Source: Castanea sativa
Taxonomy: Eukaryota; Streptophyta; Magnoliopsida; Fagales; Fagaceae
Direction of reading: 5' to 3'
Length of the DNA stretch: 64,000 nt
Assembly: GCF_040712315.1 (NCBI RefSeq)
Contig: NC_134016.1
Span: forward strand, 6,436,782-6,500,781
In this document: positions 1 through 10,979 of the stretch, piece after piece
Layout: every line of letters begins with the position of its first letter
How positions within the stretch are numbered: the stretch's first letter is position 1
Program-made: the position numbers and the translations under genes
The notes under the pieces: model-generated
Seen by the model: only the letters and a program-made list of their open reading frames with translations
The model's database searches: none
What the model was told of the DNA's origin: nothing

Positions 1-291
1 AATTTTACACATGAAGAATGAGAGAGAGGGATAAAAATCTCAATGTTATACACTGGCCATGCAGAGAGCAGAGAATTATAAGATATCCAAGTCTATCAAG
101 AGTTTGATACCACCCAAATGAGCATTATAATACAGTATCTAGTTTGCCTTCTTATAAAATAGAAAAACAAAAAAGAGTGAAAGAATGAAAAAGAAACTTC
201 AGACTAAACAAATTAAAAAAATTTGGAAGATCCAGGAGAATAAACTGACAGAAAGGAGATTTTAGAAATGCGCAAGATACTGATGCTTTAC

Positions 292-2067
292 TTGTGCTGT
301 AGCCTGACGCATCTTTGTCAAATCTTCATTCATTTCAAGCACTGTTTGCTCTAAAATTTTCTCTGGATCTTCAAATGAACTTATTAATGCATTTGCATAA
401 GACTGCAAAAAAGAAAAAACTATATTATATTATATGTTTTATACAACAAATAGCAGTTAGGAGCCATCATGGTAAGCAGACCACAATAAATATTACATAA
501 ATGCATGTGAACAATTGCTGATATCTCACCTTAACAACCCTAGCAAACCGGTCAAAAAGGTTCATACCAGCACCAAGAGAACCTCCACGTTGCCTACAAC
601 GAGCTTGGTTGGAAGCAGCAATTCTTAACCCCACAACTTTTACTGTGAGCAAAATGAATATTTCCCATATGAGTTTAAACAGGTGATACAACTTGAAATT
701 TCATATGGGGGGGAGAGCAAGAGAGAGGCCTTAGAATTTATTTGGCTAGGCAGCCAATCAAAGTATTAAGCTTACGTAAATTTCATAACTGTGTAATGTC
801 AGTGCCTCAAATTCATGATACACATATAAATAAAATTTTTGAAAAATAAAACTCCAGCCAACTATCCACCATGAGAAATCCTATTCCAACTACAAACTTC
901 CAACTCATGAAAAGGGCTAAAAAGAAAATCAAAAATCAAAATTTCAAACTTCACTAAGTCTACTTCTACCATTCAGATTACACGAGTTCAATAATCAATT
1001 CTACTCTAAGCAACCAAACAGAGTGTAATTTGAAACCCAGATACTGTATCAAGTTGCTCAGAAAATGCATTGAGATGGCACTATAAAGTTTTGAATAAGA
1101 CCCATTAAAAAAAGGAAAAAGAAAAATGAAAATTTCAAACTTTACTAAGTCTACAACTACCATTCAGATTAAATAAGTTCCATATGCTTTTCTTTTCTTT
1201 TCTAAGCAACAAAACAGCGTGTAATTTGAAACCCAGATACTGTATCACATTGCACAGCAAATGAATTGAGATAGTACTATAAGATTTTGAATAAGACTCA
1301 TTAAAAAAGGAAAAATCAAAATTTCAACTTTACTACTTCATTTCTACTGCTACCATTTGGATTAAACGAGTTCAATATTCATTTCTCTTCGTTTCTAAGC
1401 AACCATACAGAGTGTAAATTGAAACCCAGATACTACATCACATAGTTCAGCTAATTCATTGAGATAGTACTATAAAATTTTGAATAAGACCCATTAAAAA
1501 AAGGAAAAAGAAAAATCAAAATTTCAAACTTCACGAAGTCCACTACTACAATTCGGATTAAACGAGTTCAATACGCTTTTCTTTTCTTTGCTACGCAACC
1601 TAACAGAGTGTAAATTGAAACCCAGACACTGCATCACATTGCTCAGAAAATGAATTGAGATAGTAGTACTATAAAATTTTGAATAAGACCCATTATAAAA
1701 AAAAAAAAAAAATTTCAACTTTACGAAGTCTACTACTACTATTCGGATTAAACGAACTCAATATTCTTTTCTTTTCTTTTCTTTTTCTATGCAACCAAAC
1801 AGAGTGTAAATTGAAACCCAGATAAAGAAACAAGGATTTGAAGCCTATAAGAAAAATTTAAGAGATACCCAATAATCCATGGAGTAGAAGAAGCAAAAGG
1901 CACATACCTCCACGGCCAAAAAACGAGGTCGTGAGTGGCTTCCTGACCATACATAGACTGTGAGAGCTTGAAGAAGAAGAAGAAGAAGAAGAAGAAGAGG
2001 GCTGCAATGTAGAGGCAGGGGTTGAGGCCAGGGTTAGTCCTGTAAATATCTGCAGTTTCGTGGCCAT
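292..2067 (-). CDS. VIPP1: VIPP1/IM30 (PspA family), chloroplast; 5' part only
   Basis: VIPP1 (PspA/IM30, ESCRT-III-like) builds and maintains thylakoid membranes in chloroplasts. Three coding exons can be read: exon 1 at 2067-1908 (53 codons plus 1 nt), exon 2 at 642-530, and exon 3 at 402-292. The donors are GTATGT, GTGAGA and GTAAAG, the acceptors all end in CAG, and the phases join without a break to give 128 residues. Residues 1-79 look like a transit peptide, with a 12-Ser run encoded by a GAA/TTC microsatellite and an SFFG motif as in other VIPP1 precursors. From M80 comes the amphipathic first helix ([20 protein letters not shown]), followed by [16 protein letters not shown], a family hallmark. 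Later exons lie beyond the left edge; no exon is visible in 1-291. Identification rests on remembered VIPP1 sequence and is strong. Confidence 0.9.
905..1830. repeat. 195-bp tandem repeat array, about 5 copies, in VIPP1 intron 1
   Basis: The marker GAGTGTAA(T/A)TTGAAACCCAG recurs at 1021, 1217, 1410, 1606 and 1802, spaced 196, 193, 196 and 196 bp. Each unit also carries TTGAATAAGAC(C/T)CATTA, an A-rich stretch, AATTTCAAACTT and TTCAATA. Copies differ by scattered substitutions, so the array is not brand new. It fills most of the first intron. No coding capacity is seen. Confidence 0.85.
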
Positions 2068-2350
2068 TTTTATTTGGTCAAATCAGTACAAAGCAGAGTG
2101 GTTCTATAAAATCGATAGATAAGAGGAGAAGATGAAGCAGAAGAAAGAAAGAAAGAAAGATTAGATATTGGGATCGCACTTTTCTTCCACTGATTGGTGC
2201 CTTTCAGAATTTTTGGTGTTTTCGGTGTTTCCAGACCCGGATATACCGGGTCGAATCCGGATCTATCTAGTTCAAGCATAAGGTTAAAAAAAAAAAAAAA
2301 AAGTGGAAGGGTCCTGTTGTACTGGACCCGTTGAGATAATAACACATGTC
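2068..2350 (-). promoter_or_regulatory. 5' UTR and promoter region of VIPP1
   Basis: This is the sequence immediately upstream of the VIPP1 start codon. It holds a GAAA microsatellite near 2142-2160 and an A18-like tract near 2285-2302. No convincing TATA box was found, so the start of transcription cannot be placed. Confidence 0.4.
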
Positions 2351-2501
2351 CACTTTTGAATATATATCACTATTTTAACGGGTCTATTACCCTATATGCA
2401 CTGGACCTAAGCCTCACTCCTTTAAAAAAAATAATAGATAATTACACTATTATCTCTTTAAGATTCAGAAGAATGACACTCCACCTTAAAAGTTATAAAT
2501 A

Positions 2502-2836
2502 TTTACGCTCCGTTTGTTTAAATGGAAAACCTTGTGTAAAGATAGTTTTCCTTGTTTTCCAGTGTTTGGTAGCATAAAAAAAGATGAGTCAAAGGAAAAC
2601 TATCTTTGGTCAACATAAAAAGTATGACTTATTTTTGGAGATTGTTTTCCATTAAATTTTTTTGGAAAACAACTCTATCTCACAGCAAGCTAAATAAGGG
2701 AAGTTATGAGGTTGTTTTTCAACTCATTTAAAGTTGCTACCAAACATTAGAAAATGAGATAGTTTTATAGAAAATGCTTTTTAGAAAATAACCCATTTTC
2801 TAAAAAATATCATTGCTGAAACAAACGGAGCGTAAA
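2502..2836. mobile_element. MITE with 18-bp perfect terminal inverted repeats
   Basis: TTTACGCTCCGTTTGTTT at 2502-2519 is exactly inverted at 2819-2836. The interior has no coding capacity and holds many TTTTCC/GGAAAA motifs that can pair. If the ends are really ACGCTCC..GGAGCGT, the flanks AAATATTT (2497-2504) and AAATTTTT (2834-2841) are a 7/8 match and may be the target duplication. The superfamily is not resolved. Confidence 0.7.
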
Positions 2837-4194
2837 TTTTTATAAGAATTTCTTAATAAAAGTTTAACTATGGTTAGGTAAAAATATAATTGGTAAATTT
2901 AGAATAAAAAATGAAAAATTTATCAACCACCAAAACACTTGCAAAGCAAATCTCCCCATGACTGGTTGAAAAAAGAAGAAAAAATAATAAGCAAAATTCA
3001 CACTTAATATTTTAAAATACACTTTAATTTAAAATAATAATTTTTAATTACGAAATAAGATAATTTTACGAACTTTCTTGTCATAAAACAAATAGAATGT
3101 TAGTACACATCATTTTTAATATTAGTTTAATAAAGTTTTTTCAACTAGATGTTAAGAAGGAAAAGTGTTTTTTTCTCTTCAAGTTTGAAGTAGAATGTCA
3201 TTTTTTTCAAATCTCAAAATAGTAGAATGTAATTACCCTTAAAAATAATAATAATAATAATTAATACAATGTATTTGAATACAGGGAGAGTAGCTTCTCA
3301 AAAAAAAAAAAAAAAAAAAAGAATACAGGGAGAGTAGATTAGAAAGGGAGAAAGGATCTATAACCATTTTTTGTCTAAAGTCTGAGCCGTCAAGTTAGGA
3401 AGATTATAGAGAGTAATCAGTTCTGTCCAATTGAACATAACTATCCATTGGGCCAAAAGATGGCAGGGAAATTACCCTCCCTTAACACAAAAGAAAAAGA
3501 ACAATATTCAAAATAACTAATAAAGCTGCTTTGAATCTATAGTGTCGAACCAATACTGATTATTTTTTATCATTAGAAACATTCATCAGCAGTGATGATG
3601 AACTAGTCTTACTTAAATTAGTAAGGTGATCGTTTCAAGTTCAATGATAAGCATTATGATGGATCACTTGACACCAAAGTTAAGAAAAATAAATTGAACA
3701 CGTGATGTAAAATTTGACACCAATAAAAATTAAATATACAACAATTACTCTACTCCAAGCTTCAAAATAGAGAAGAACAAAATAAGAGAAGAAAAAAAAA
3801 ATGGCAAGAAGAAGGGAATGTTTTTGTATTCTACTTTCGAAAGGTCCCAACGTTTTTACAATTTGGTGATGTTGGAGAGGTAGTCAATTGGGAAGTATGG
3901 TAATTCAACATGGAAAACTTGCAAATTAAGTTGATTTTCTGTCATTCTCGCACATGAGATATCTAACAATACAGAGATGATCTTGATCTACAATTATTGT
4001 AGTACCTAGATAAACAACTCAATTTTATGAAAGTAACGACTTTTATGATCACTCTTGCATGGTTTGTGGTGAATTTGTGTGCAAAGTGGATCCTCAATAT
4101 AGTCTTGGATACAAAAAGTGGGTTTGGCTCAGTTCCTTTTACTTTTGCGAACTCACCTTTTGTCCTTCTAAACATTAACTTAATTAAAAAAAAA
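2837..4194. other. AT-rich intergenic spacer
   Basis: No gene was recognised. Contents are AT-rich spacer, an (ATA)n run near 3245-3262, and a tiny poly(A) insertion with 17-bp flanking repeats (3277-3337, listed separately). Overlapping open frames at 3963-4317 on both strands have no family resemblance and are treated as chance. Confidence 0.5.
3277..3337 (+). mobile_element. Micro-retroposon scar: CTTCTC + A21 inside a 17-bp target duplication
   Basis: GAATACAGGGAGAGTAG occurs at 3277-3293 and again at 3321-3337. Between them lie only CTTCTC and 21 A residues. A perfect target duplication plus a poly(A) tail is the mark of target-primed reverse transcription, here of an almost completely 5'-truncated LINE or SINE copy. 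Confidence 0.7.
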
Positions 4195-4637
4195 AATTAT
4201 TGGAAAGTTTATGACGTACATTTTCTAAAATATCCCATCATTATATGGCTACTATTAATAGGAATTGATATTGCTTTATTCCATTGGCCATTTAAGAAGA
4301 ATATGAAACATATGTAAAATATATACAATTGCGGTACAAATGGAAAATATGCTAAATATGTGATTATACTAAACGTCACAACAATATCTAATCCACGCTT
4401 AGTTGTGTATTTATTCTTCCGTTGTCCGACGTCATATAAACAACGATTTTATTTGATAATAATTATACCAAAAATTAATTGATATCTTGGTCCGACAATA
4501 GGAAATAATAACTATAAAACAAAAATTACAAGTTCAAAGCATAATACCTATATAAAAAATAAATAAATTGTTACTTTCAAATACAACAATTAAAAATGCC
4601 AAACTTTATTGGAACTGTGTAATGTTTCATCATTACA

Positions 4638-5566
4638 CTAGAATTTTTGTTGAAGATAATTAATCACACTTTTGTCGAGTTGGAATGCCTTGGCGAGAAC
4701 ATAAGGATTGATAGGAGGATTAGATCCAAAAGTTGCATTTGCGATTGTGATAAGCCCAGGATTTTGGCTATCAAGACTAGAAAATGCAACGGCATTGGTC
4801 TCTCCTATATTGAACTGAAAGTGGATGAGACCCATTGGAAATACAAAGATGTCTCCCTTGTTCAAAACTTTGGTGAAGAGCCGATTATCAGGGTTGGATG
4901 TGACAAAGCCAACTAGAAGTGTACCCTCTATAACTGTCAAAAGCTCGGTGGCACGAGGGTGAATATGGGGAGGATTTAGGCCATATGGTGCATAGTCAAC
5001 ACGAGCCAAGGCTATCCCTAGAGTGTTGAGGCCAGGAAACATGTCCACGTTTACTAGAGTGACATTTGACCCCAGTTGATTAAGGGTGTTTCTAGGAGCA
5101 TCAAGCCCCATGAAGATAAAGTCATCAACTGTAGTAAGCTTTGGGTCCTTGCAAAACTTTCCATTCACAAATACTGCAAAAGAAAAGATTGTTAATATCA
5201 CAAATGTGAGGCTTCAATGATGAAGGATGATAACATGTTGTGCATGTACGTTAAAAACAAAAAACAAAAAAAATTAAATCCTATGTAGATATTATATATC
5301 GCTTCTAAAAATAATTCCATTAATTTTTTAGATTCCCAATATCAGAAATTTTTCATTAATGTGTAGAATCTAAACGAGAAAAATCAATCCAAATAGCTTG
5401 AAACGACTCCAAGAAAACCATAATCTAGTAGGTACATACCAGCAGAGTTGGGATTGTTAACAGCAACGCAAAAGTCTTGCAATGGACTAGGGTCATGAGC
5501 AGAGGCAAGAGAGGATGCCAAAGCCAATAGCACAACAATTAGAAGGCAAGTAAAAAGTTTAGTCAT
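4638..5566 (-). CDS. Germin-like protein, subfamily 1 type, copy A
   Basis: This is a secreted cupin of the germin-like family, apoplastic and manganese-binding; some members are oxalate oxidase or superoxide dismutase, but most have no proven activity. Exon 1 is 5566-5440 (42 codons plus 1 nt) and exon 2 is 5173-4638, joined in phase to give 220 residues, the usual family length. Residues 1-23 are a signal peptide ([11 protein letters not shown], then [13 protein letters not shown]). The cupin box [13 protein letters not shown] carries the metal ligands H-x-H and E, and the second box [16 protein letters not shown] supplies the last His. Two N-glycosylation sites (NVT, NAT) are seen. The disulfide cysteines (DFCVAV and KFCKDP) are both present. 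All key residues are intact, so the gene looks functional; enzyme activity cannot be read from sequence. Confidence 0.9.
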
Positions 5567-5643
5567 ATTTGAGGCTGTATGCTTGATTTATTTTTGCTGA
5601 ATGCTTGGTTGAGGTGTGAATGATATTGCAGATCAGAACATGT

Positions 5644-5653
5644 CTATTTATAG
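5644..5653 (-). promoter_or_regulatory. TATA box of germin-like copy A
   Basis: CTATAAATAG on the minus strand ends 78 bp upstream of the start codon at 5566. The same box is kept in the paralog at 34,705-34,714, which supports it. Confidence 0.7.
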
Positions 5654-5947
5654 AGAGGAGTCACCGAATTGGTCTATATATTTTCTCGCAAATAGCATAT
5701 AAGACTAGGTAGATTTAAACGGTTAGGATATTTATTATGTAATGCGTGGACCATTTCTTAACCACCACTACTAGCCCATGTTAAAAAACCAATTTAATTG
5801 AAGCACTTCATAGTCATTGTTCAGGGTAATGTTTCTTTGACCAATTATCATACACATGTTTTATTAATTGAAAAGATCAAATACTAATAATTAAACCTTG
5901 CGTACAATGATATCTACTATATTTAAACTTGAAATGATTGAAGGCTA

Positions 5948-7270
5948 AGTCTAGCACGGCCTTGGCATAGTAGTAAGCCACTGGTGAGATCATTAGTCTA
6001 TTTGGTCACTTGTATAACTTGGTCTCTAGGAGAGATAGAGTTCATTGTTGTTATTTAGTTTCAGAACCAATGGTTCTTAATGAGAAATGGGGTTGCGAGT
6101 TCTAACCTGAGCCACGGTGTTTGCCTTGCCTGAGACATGATGGTGAGGTCCACCAATGATGCATAGAGCCTTGAAGGTTGACAGAGTGAAGGACAAGCTG
6201 GCCATTGACATTTGGCTTCGGTCGTGTTCAGGTTTTTTGAGTGTAAATAAGATATCCTCAAGGTCTTTGTTTCTTTCCCACCATTTGTTTTTCCTATCGA
6301 TCCCAAGTACCTTCAACAATCCTGTTCACAATATTGAACCTGTTGATTCTTGAACGAGTTGTTGCCATAAACTACCAATGACTTGGTCAAGCAATACCCT
6401 CGGTGGTACTGTGGTAGTAATCAGCGGTTGTCTTGCTCTTGTTCTTGCATGCTTCATTCTCGTAGCAATAGAAATTTGAGTTCCGAGAACAATACTGCAT
6501 GGGCTTGTAGACACCCCTTTGTTGCAACCGCCAGTTTAACCCAACAGAAAAGCAAAACATAATAAAGGGAAAAATCGTCATTTTGACCTTTCGATAAATA
6601 AGAGATTAATTTTAAAAAATAAATTATAATCTTAACAATCGAAACGACATTTTTAGTGCAACAATCGGACCACTAAATATGAAGCCACATCAAATTTCAA
6701 TGGATAATATGCATTCTTGAAACCGAAGGTTAACCACAAGTGACTATGAGTGATTAATTATAATTTGAAATTCAAAATAAATTATTATAACTAATTATAT
6801 GTCATGATATTATTGGTTTGACTTCAAAGAAAAAAAATGTACATGATGTGTGAAATAACAATATGTAGATAGGGTTTAATATTAATGTTCTAATTAATCT
6901 AGCTTTGGCACCATGTTAGAATTTTTGTTGAGAATGTGAGTGAGACAGAAAAGAGAGAAGCAAAAGTAAGAGGATTAACATGATTTGTCTTGACATGCAA
7001 TGTCTATAATGAAAAACCTTTAGTGACTATATCTTTATTATATTACTTATATGAACTGTATTTTTACAATAAATCCAATATAAGGTATACTAATCAATAA
7101 GCCATATGTATATGTATAATGCATTGGGAAGTTTAATGTAATAAAATTTCTTCTTCTTCTTTTTTTTCCTCTTGTCTACCTATGAAATTTGATAATTTTG
7201 GTAGTTATTAATAGTAATTTATTATAATTGTATTTTTGTATGGAACTACATATTCTCCTATTTAAAGAAA
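5948..7270. other. Spacer with no recognised gene
   Basis: Open frames of 60-80 codons occur at 6061-6581, mostly minus, one with several Cys residues (near 6387-6520). None matches a family known to me and no splice structure joins them. The remainder is AT-rich. The stretch ends at the left boundary of the Ty3/gypsy element. Confidence 0.4.
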
Positions 7271-7275
7271 ATATG

Positions 7276-8050
7276 TGTAAAGGCAAGAAAATCTTAAAAG
7301 CCCACAACCCACTTAGAACAGTGGCTGAATCAATTCATTTATGGCCCAAAATAAAGAATTTGTAGAGATAGAACAACATAACAAAGAAATGGCCTAGTTT
7401 GAGGGTCGGACCAGAAAGAAAAAAGGCAAAAAACGTATGTTAGATGAACCAATCTCCCCTTACAAGATTTCTCGAGGAGGTTAAACCTAGAACACCAATG
7501 GTACTACTCAACCCACTTTTCTCCCAATGCTCAATTTCACTCCTCATTTTCTGATTTTTTTTTTTCTTGGTCCTTCTGCAATCTCTCTTTCTTGTATATA
7601 TACTCCTCCCTTCCTCCCATCTCAACAATCTATTTCTCACCTAACCAAACTCCTCCCTCGACACTTGTCCCTTCCTACAATTTGAAGAAGATGGTGGAAA
7701 GAACTTATTTAGCTGTGACATGCATTGTTTAGGTCAATTCTTCATCAATGCAGCTAATAAAGCTGTTGTCCACCATTCAATGCGGCTAAGAGGCCAGATG
7801 CAAGGCATTAAATGAGGAGGCCACAAGCTACCCTAGACTTGAAACTTCCCCTCTTGCCCTTTGGTTCCTTCTTTATAGGCCTTAGAGTGCTTTTGGACTC
7901 ACCTCTACAGCTCCCAAAGCAACCCTCCTCTTCAAGCCCATGACCCTAGCCTTGTCACCCTGCATTGCGACTCTTGAGCTTCATTCTTAGTCCTTGGGCT
8001 TCCACATACTTCAGCTCATAAACTCCATCATCGGTCCTCAAGCCCCCACA
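7276..8050 (-). repeat. 3' LTR of the Ty3/gypsy element (775 bp)
   Basis: It is homologous along its length to 19,750-20,452, beginning TGTAAAGGCAAGAAAATC on the plus strand and ending CAAGCCCCCACA. It has about 72 bp (near 7405-7480) that the other LTR lacks. Visible differences between the LTRs are numerous, so insertion was not recent. Confidence 0.85.
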
Positions 8051-8250
8051 ACAACCCCTTAAAACTTGGGCGATTAACTTTGAGATAAAAGCAAAGTTTT
8101 AGTTACACAAGCCAACTATACATGTGTCATACGCATTCCCACATGGTAACGTCCTTTCACTTGCTTCCAGAACGCTCCTAATGCTTCGGAATCCATGATC
8201 CCTCATTTATGGTGTCAGGCAGCTGCTTGTCTCTCCACATCTGACAACTT

Positions 8251-10979
8251 GATCAGGATCGTACAGTCCTTATTTTCCCTCATTTATAAGTGGAAAAATT
8301 ACTACGCATTTTTACCCCTATATAAATAGGGCTTAAGGCTGACTGAAGTTCATTTACATATTCTGGCGATTTAAGTTGAAGCAACCTCCCGAGGAGAGCT
8401 TTTTTCTTTACTTATAGATGTGTTCATTTCCTAACTTTTGCTTTTGTGTACTCGTCATTTTTTCACACCATAAAACTCCATAGGTAGATACGCTAAGTTA
8501 ATGGATACCCCCAAGGCTATGGCGGTCTTTAGGGCACAGTATAGAATCCTAGACAGTGTTGAACTTCGACACTGCGAATACGGTGAATGTTTGGTCTTAA
8601 ACAAACCTCCTGAATCCGTGGTCATTCCTATGATCGCTTTCATTGAAGGCAGGATGGAACTTCCCATGGTAAGGGTCACTAGGGATTTCTTAATAAATTA
8701 TAGGCTAGCTTTCACATAATATTCCCCAAACATATTTAGGGTTCTCGGGTGTGTAGATATGTTGAATAGGAAGATAGGGACCAACCTGACTTGGCACGAC
8801 GTAAACTGGGTGTATAATCGTCAAAAAGGGGAGAAAACAAAATATTATATCAAATGTAGAGTCCCCTCAGTTAGGTTGATTTCCTGCCTACCTGACTCCA
8901 GCAAAGGTATGGACGAGGACTACCTAATCGTCTCAGGAGACTAGCACGATGGACTGCATTGTCCCACCCAAGAAGGGGAGCCAGGTAGAATTCCTGAGGA
9001 CCCTAAGCGTATGTAGGATGTTACCTTATCTTATTAAAATGAAAAGTCAAACTTTTATTTTTATTATAGTTCATTACTCATGATCCCTATTGTTTTGCAT
9101 GGTAGACGAATACCATACCGCTCCAACCAAGCACTCGGTGAACTTCAAAGACTTGAACCGGCTTCTCAAGTCAGAGATCTCCGTACACAAGGATGGTCAA
9201 CTTCGAGCTGCCCACATTATCCTTGGGTACAAGCCCTCCACCAAGCGCTTTCAGAGCCCGAAGAATGTCATTAAAGCCAAGGACACCCAACTAGCTTTGA
9301 TTAGCGTTGCAGTCCCTAGGTTCCTACTATCTGAACGCCTTCTAGAAGGAACTCAGGACACTCAGCTCCCCGCTCCTTTAGTGGACAAACTTCTTTACTC
9401 ACACGAGCCCCTTATCCGCTCGAGCGACGCGGCCAAGGAGCCCACACCCAAGCCTACCCCCTAAGAAGTTACTGACAAGGACTTTGAGGTCTTCTATCAA
9501 TTAGAAAAACTCGTAGAAGCTCCTCGTTCCTCACGCTAGCGCCTACCAACCGCTCAAGTAAGCACTAATCAGGAGGCCACAAACATCCCAAAAGGTATGG
9601 GATTTGAAGAAAGAGAGCCCAACCTTATGGCCCTACTCAATGCCCACGTTGAGGGTAACATTCCAACCGTACCGGTGGTGCCCAACTGCCTACTCCTACT
9701 AGGACACACACTTCGTCCGCTGAAGCTGCAGACAAGAAAAGAAAGAAAGCCCTTGGAAGTAAGGGTGCAAAAGGTGCCGAGGAAGGGGAGGTCATCGAAT
9801 CCTCTTGCCAACCCCCCTCCAAAGAAGCTCTGACTGAGAAAGGGCAGTAAAAGAGGTCTTCTTCCTCAGGGCCTGCCAAAGACCTTGGGGGAGACCAGTC
9901 AAAAAAGCCTTCCATCTAGAGGCTTGTTTTTACCCTCAGTTCTGGCAGCCTAGTACTTGACAATGCCAACCTAAGGGACCCCCAAAAAGGAAGCTCAGGT
10001 CTGGCGGCCGAGTGTCTGGAGATGGCCATGTACCTGCCAAAAGATATGGAAGAACTGAGGTCTTTTAAGAAGCACGAGGTCTTCCTATCCTTGAAGCAAG
10101 ACTTAGTCGAGGTACAAACTTACCCCTTAGCCTATTACATGAAAATATAGATATCCTAACTGGTCCTTATTATATTATTTCTCTTGTAGTCCGTCCAAGC
10201 CACTTTCATGGTCGAAGAATGGGTAGACCATTCTTTGGACTTGTCAAGAAAGGTTGAAAATAAATTAGCCATTGTTAAGAAGGCCCACGCAAAAGCCAAC
10301 AAGAAGTTCAAGGAGACTCTTGTCCAACTGACTGAGGTGGAGAAGGCCCACAAGAATGCTGAGTCTACCCTTTAGATCTACGAGAAACAGGCATCTGATG
10401 CCTTGGAGGCTCAAAAAATAGCCGAAAACAAAATGGCCCTCACCGTGGTGGAATTAAAGCAAACTAAAAAGCAACTGGAGGCCAAGGAGGCAAAGATGTC
10501 CTAAGCCAAGCAGGCAGCCTATGACGCAAGTATGACAAAGGTGTTTGAAAGCCTCACAGCCCAACTCAAAGATGTCACTCAGGCCTTCTGCATGGAAGTA
10601 TGGAGCTAGGCCATAAGTGCTGCTAGGGTTAGCGAGGATTCTAAGCTTAGAGTTCCTGACAAGATTTATTAGCCCCCAACCTTACGTTTGGCTCCCCCTC
10701 TTCCACAGCCCCCAACAAATCCTAATGTTGCTCCCCCTTCCTCCTTGGACCAACCTACATCCACTCCTTCTATTTCCCCTTCCAAATGCAAAGAACAGGA
10801 GCAACCTCCTCCAAATGATGCGATGGAGGTAGAAGCATAGGAGGTAACAAAGATGACCCAGCACAAGAAGAAAAAGAAAGACAATGAGCAGGAGAAGAAA
10901 GGAGGGAAGGGAAAAGATACTTCTGGTTAGCACCACATTAGCTTTAAGAAAGAAAGACCATTGTTTGTAATGATGGCTT
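8251..10979 (+). pseudogene. Antisense extra-ORF gene unit 1 (Transposase_28-like, coiled coil, basic tail)
   Basis: This is a gene-like unit on the strand opposite gag-pol. TATA box CTATATAAATA is at 8319-8328. Coding begins where unit 2 has ATGGGTAG, but here it reads ATAGGTAG, so the start is lost; the next ATG is 8501. The N-terminal part resembles the 'putative gypsy type transposon' domain (PF04195, recalled). It is broken by TAA near 8717, then continues LTWHDVNWVYNRQKG to a TAG after YLIVSGD. A later exon (about 9105-9465) reads DGQLRAAHIILGYKP. After a GTACAA..TTGTAG intron (about 10,110-10,188) comes a Lys/Glu/Ala-rich coiled coil, a Pro-rich stretch and a KKKKK basic tail. Several stops make it a pseudogene. 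The function of the family is unknown. Confidence 0.65.
8319..8328 (+). promoter_or_regulatory. TATA box of antisense unit 1
   Basis: CTATATAAATA-type box about 160 bp before the lost start codon, in the middle of retrotransposon DNA and facing opposite to gag-pol. It is conserved in unit 2 at 11,048-11,057. Confidence 0.55.

Larger units (their letters stand above)
4195..5947. repeat. Duplicated block A (germin-like gene and flanks), paralogous to 33,325-34,996
   Basis: The block aligns by eye with 33,325-34,996 through the 3' flank, both exons, the intron and the promoter, as far as GAAATGATTGAAG (near 5930 and 34,980). Small indels separate the copies. The 27 kb between them now holds retrotransposons and hAT DNA. 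Confidence 0.8.

Noticed and set aside
6061..6581. Overlapping minus-strand ORFs, one Cys-rich (YCSRNSNFYCYENEACKN)
   Set aside because: Considered a small secreted Cys-rich peptide, but there is no signal peptide and no family pattern such as RALF or defensin fits.
10617..10936. ORFs on both strands across 10.6-10.9 kb
   Set aside because: Alternative frames over the Pro-rich and basic tail of antisense unit 1.
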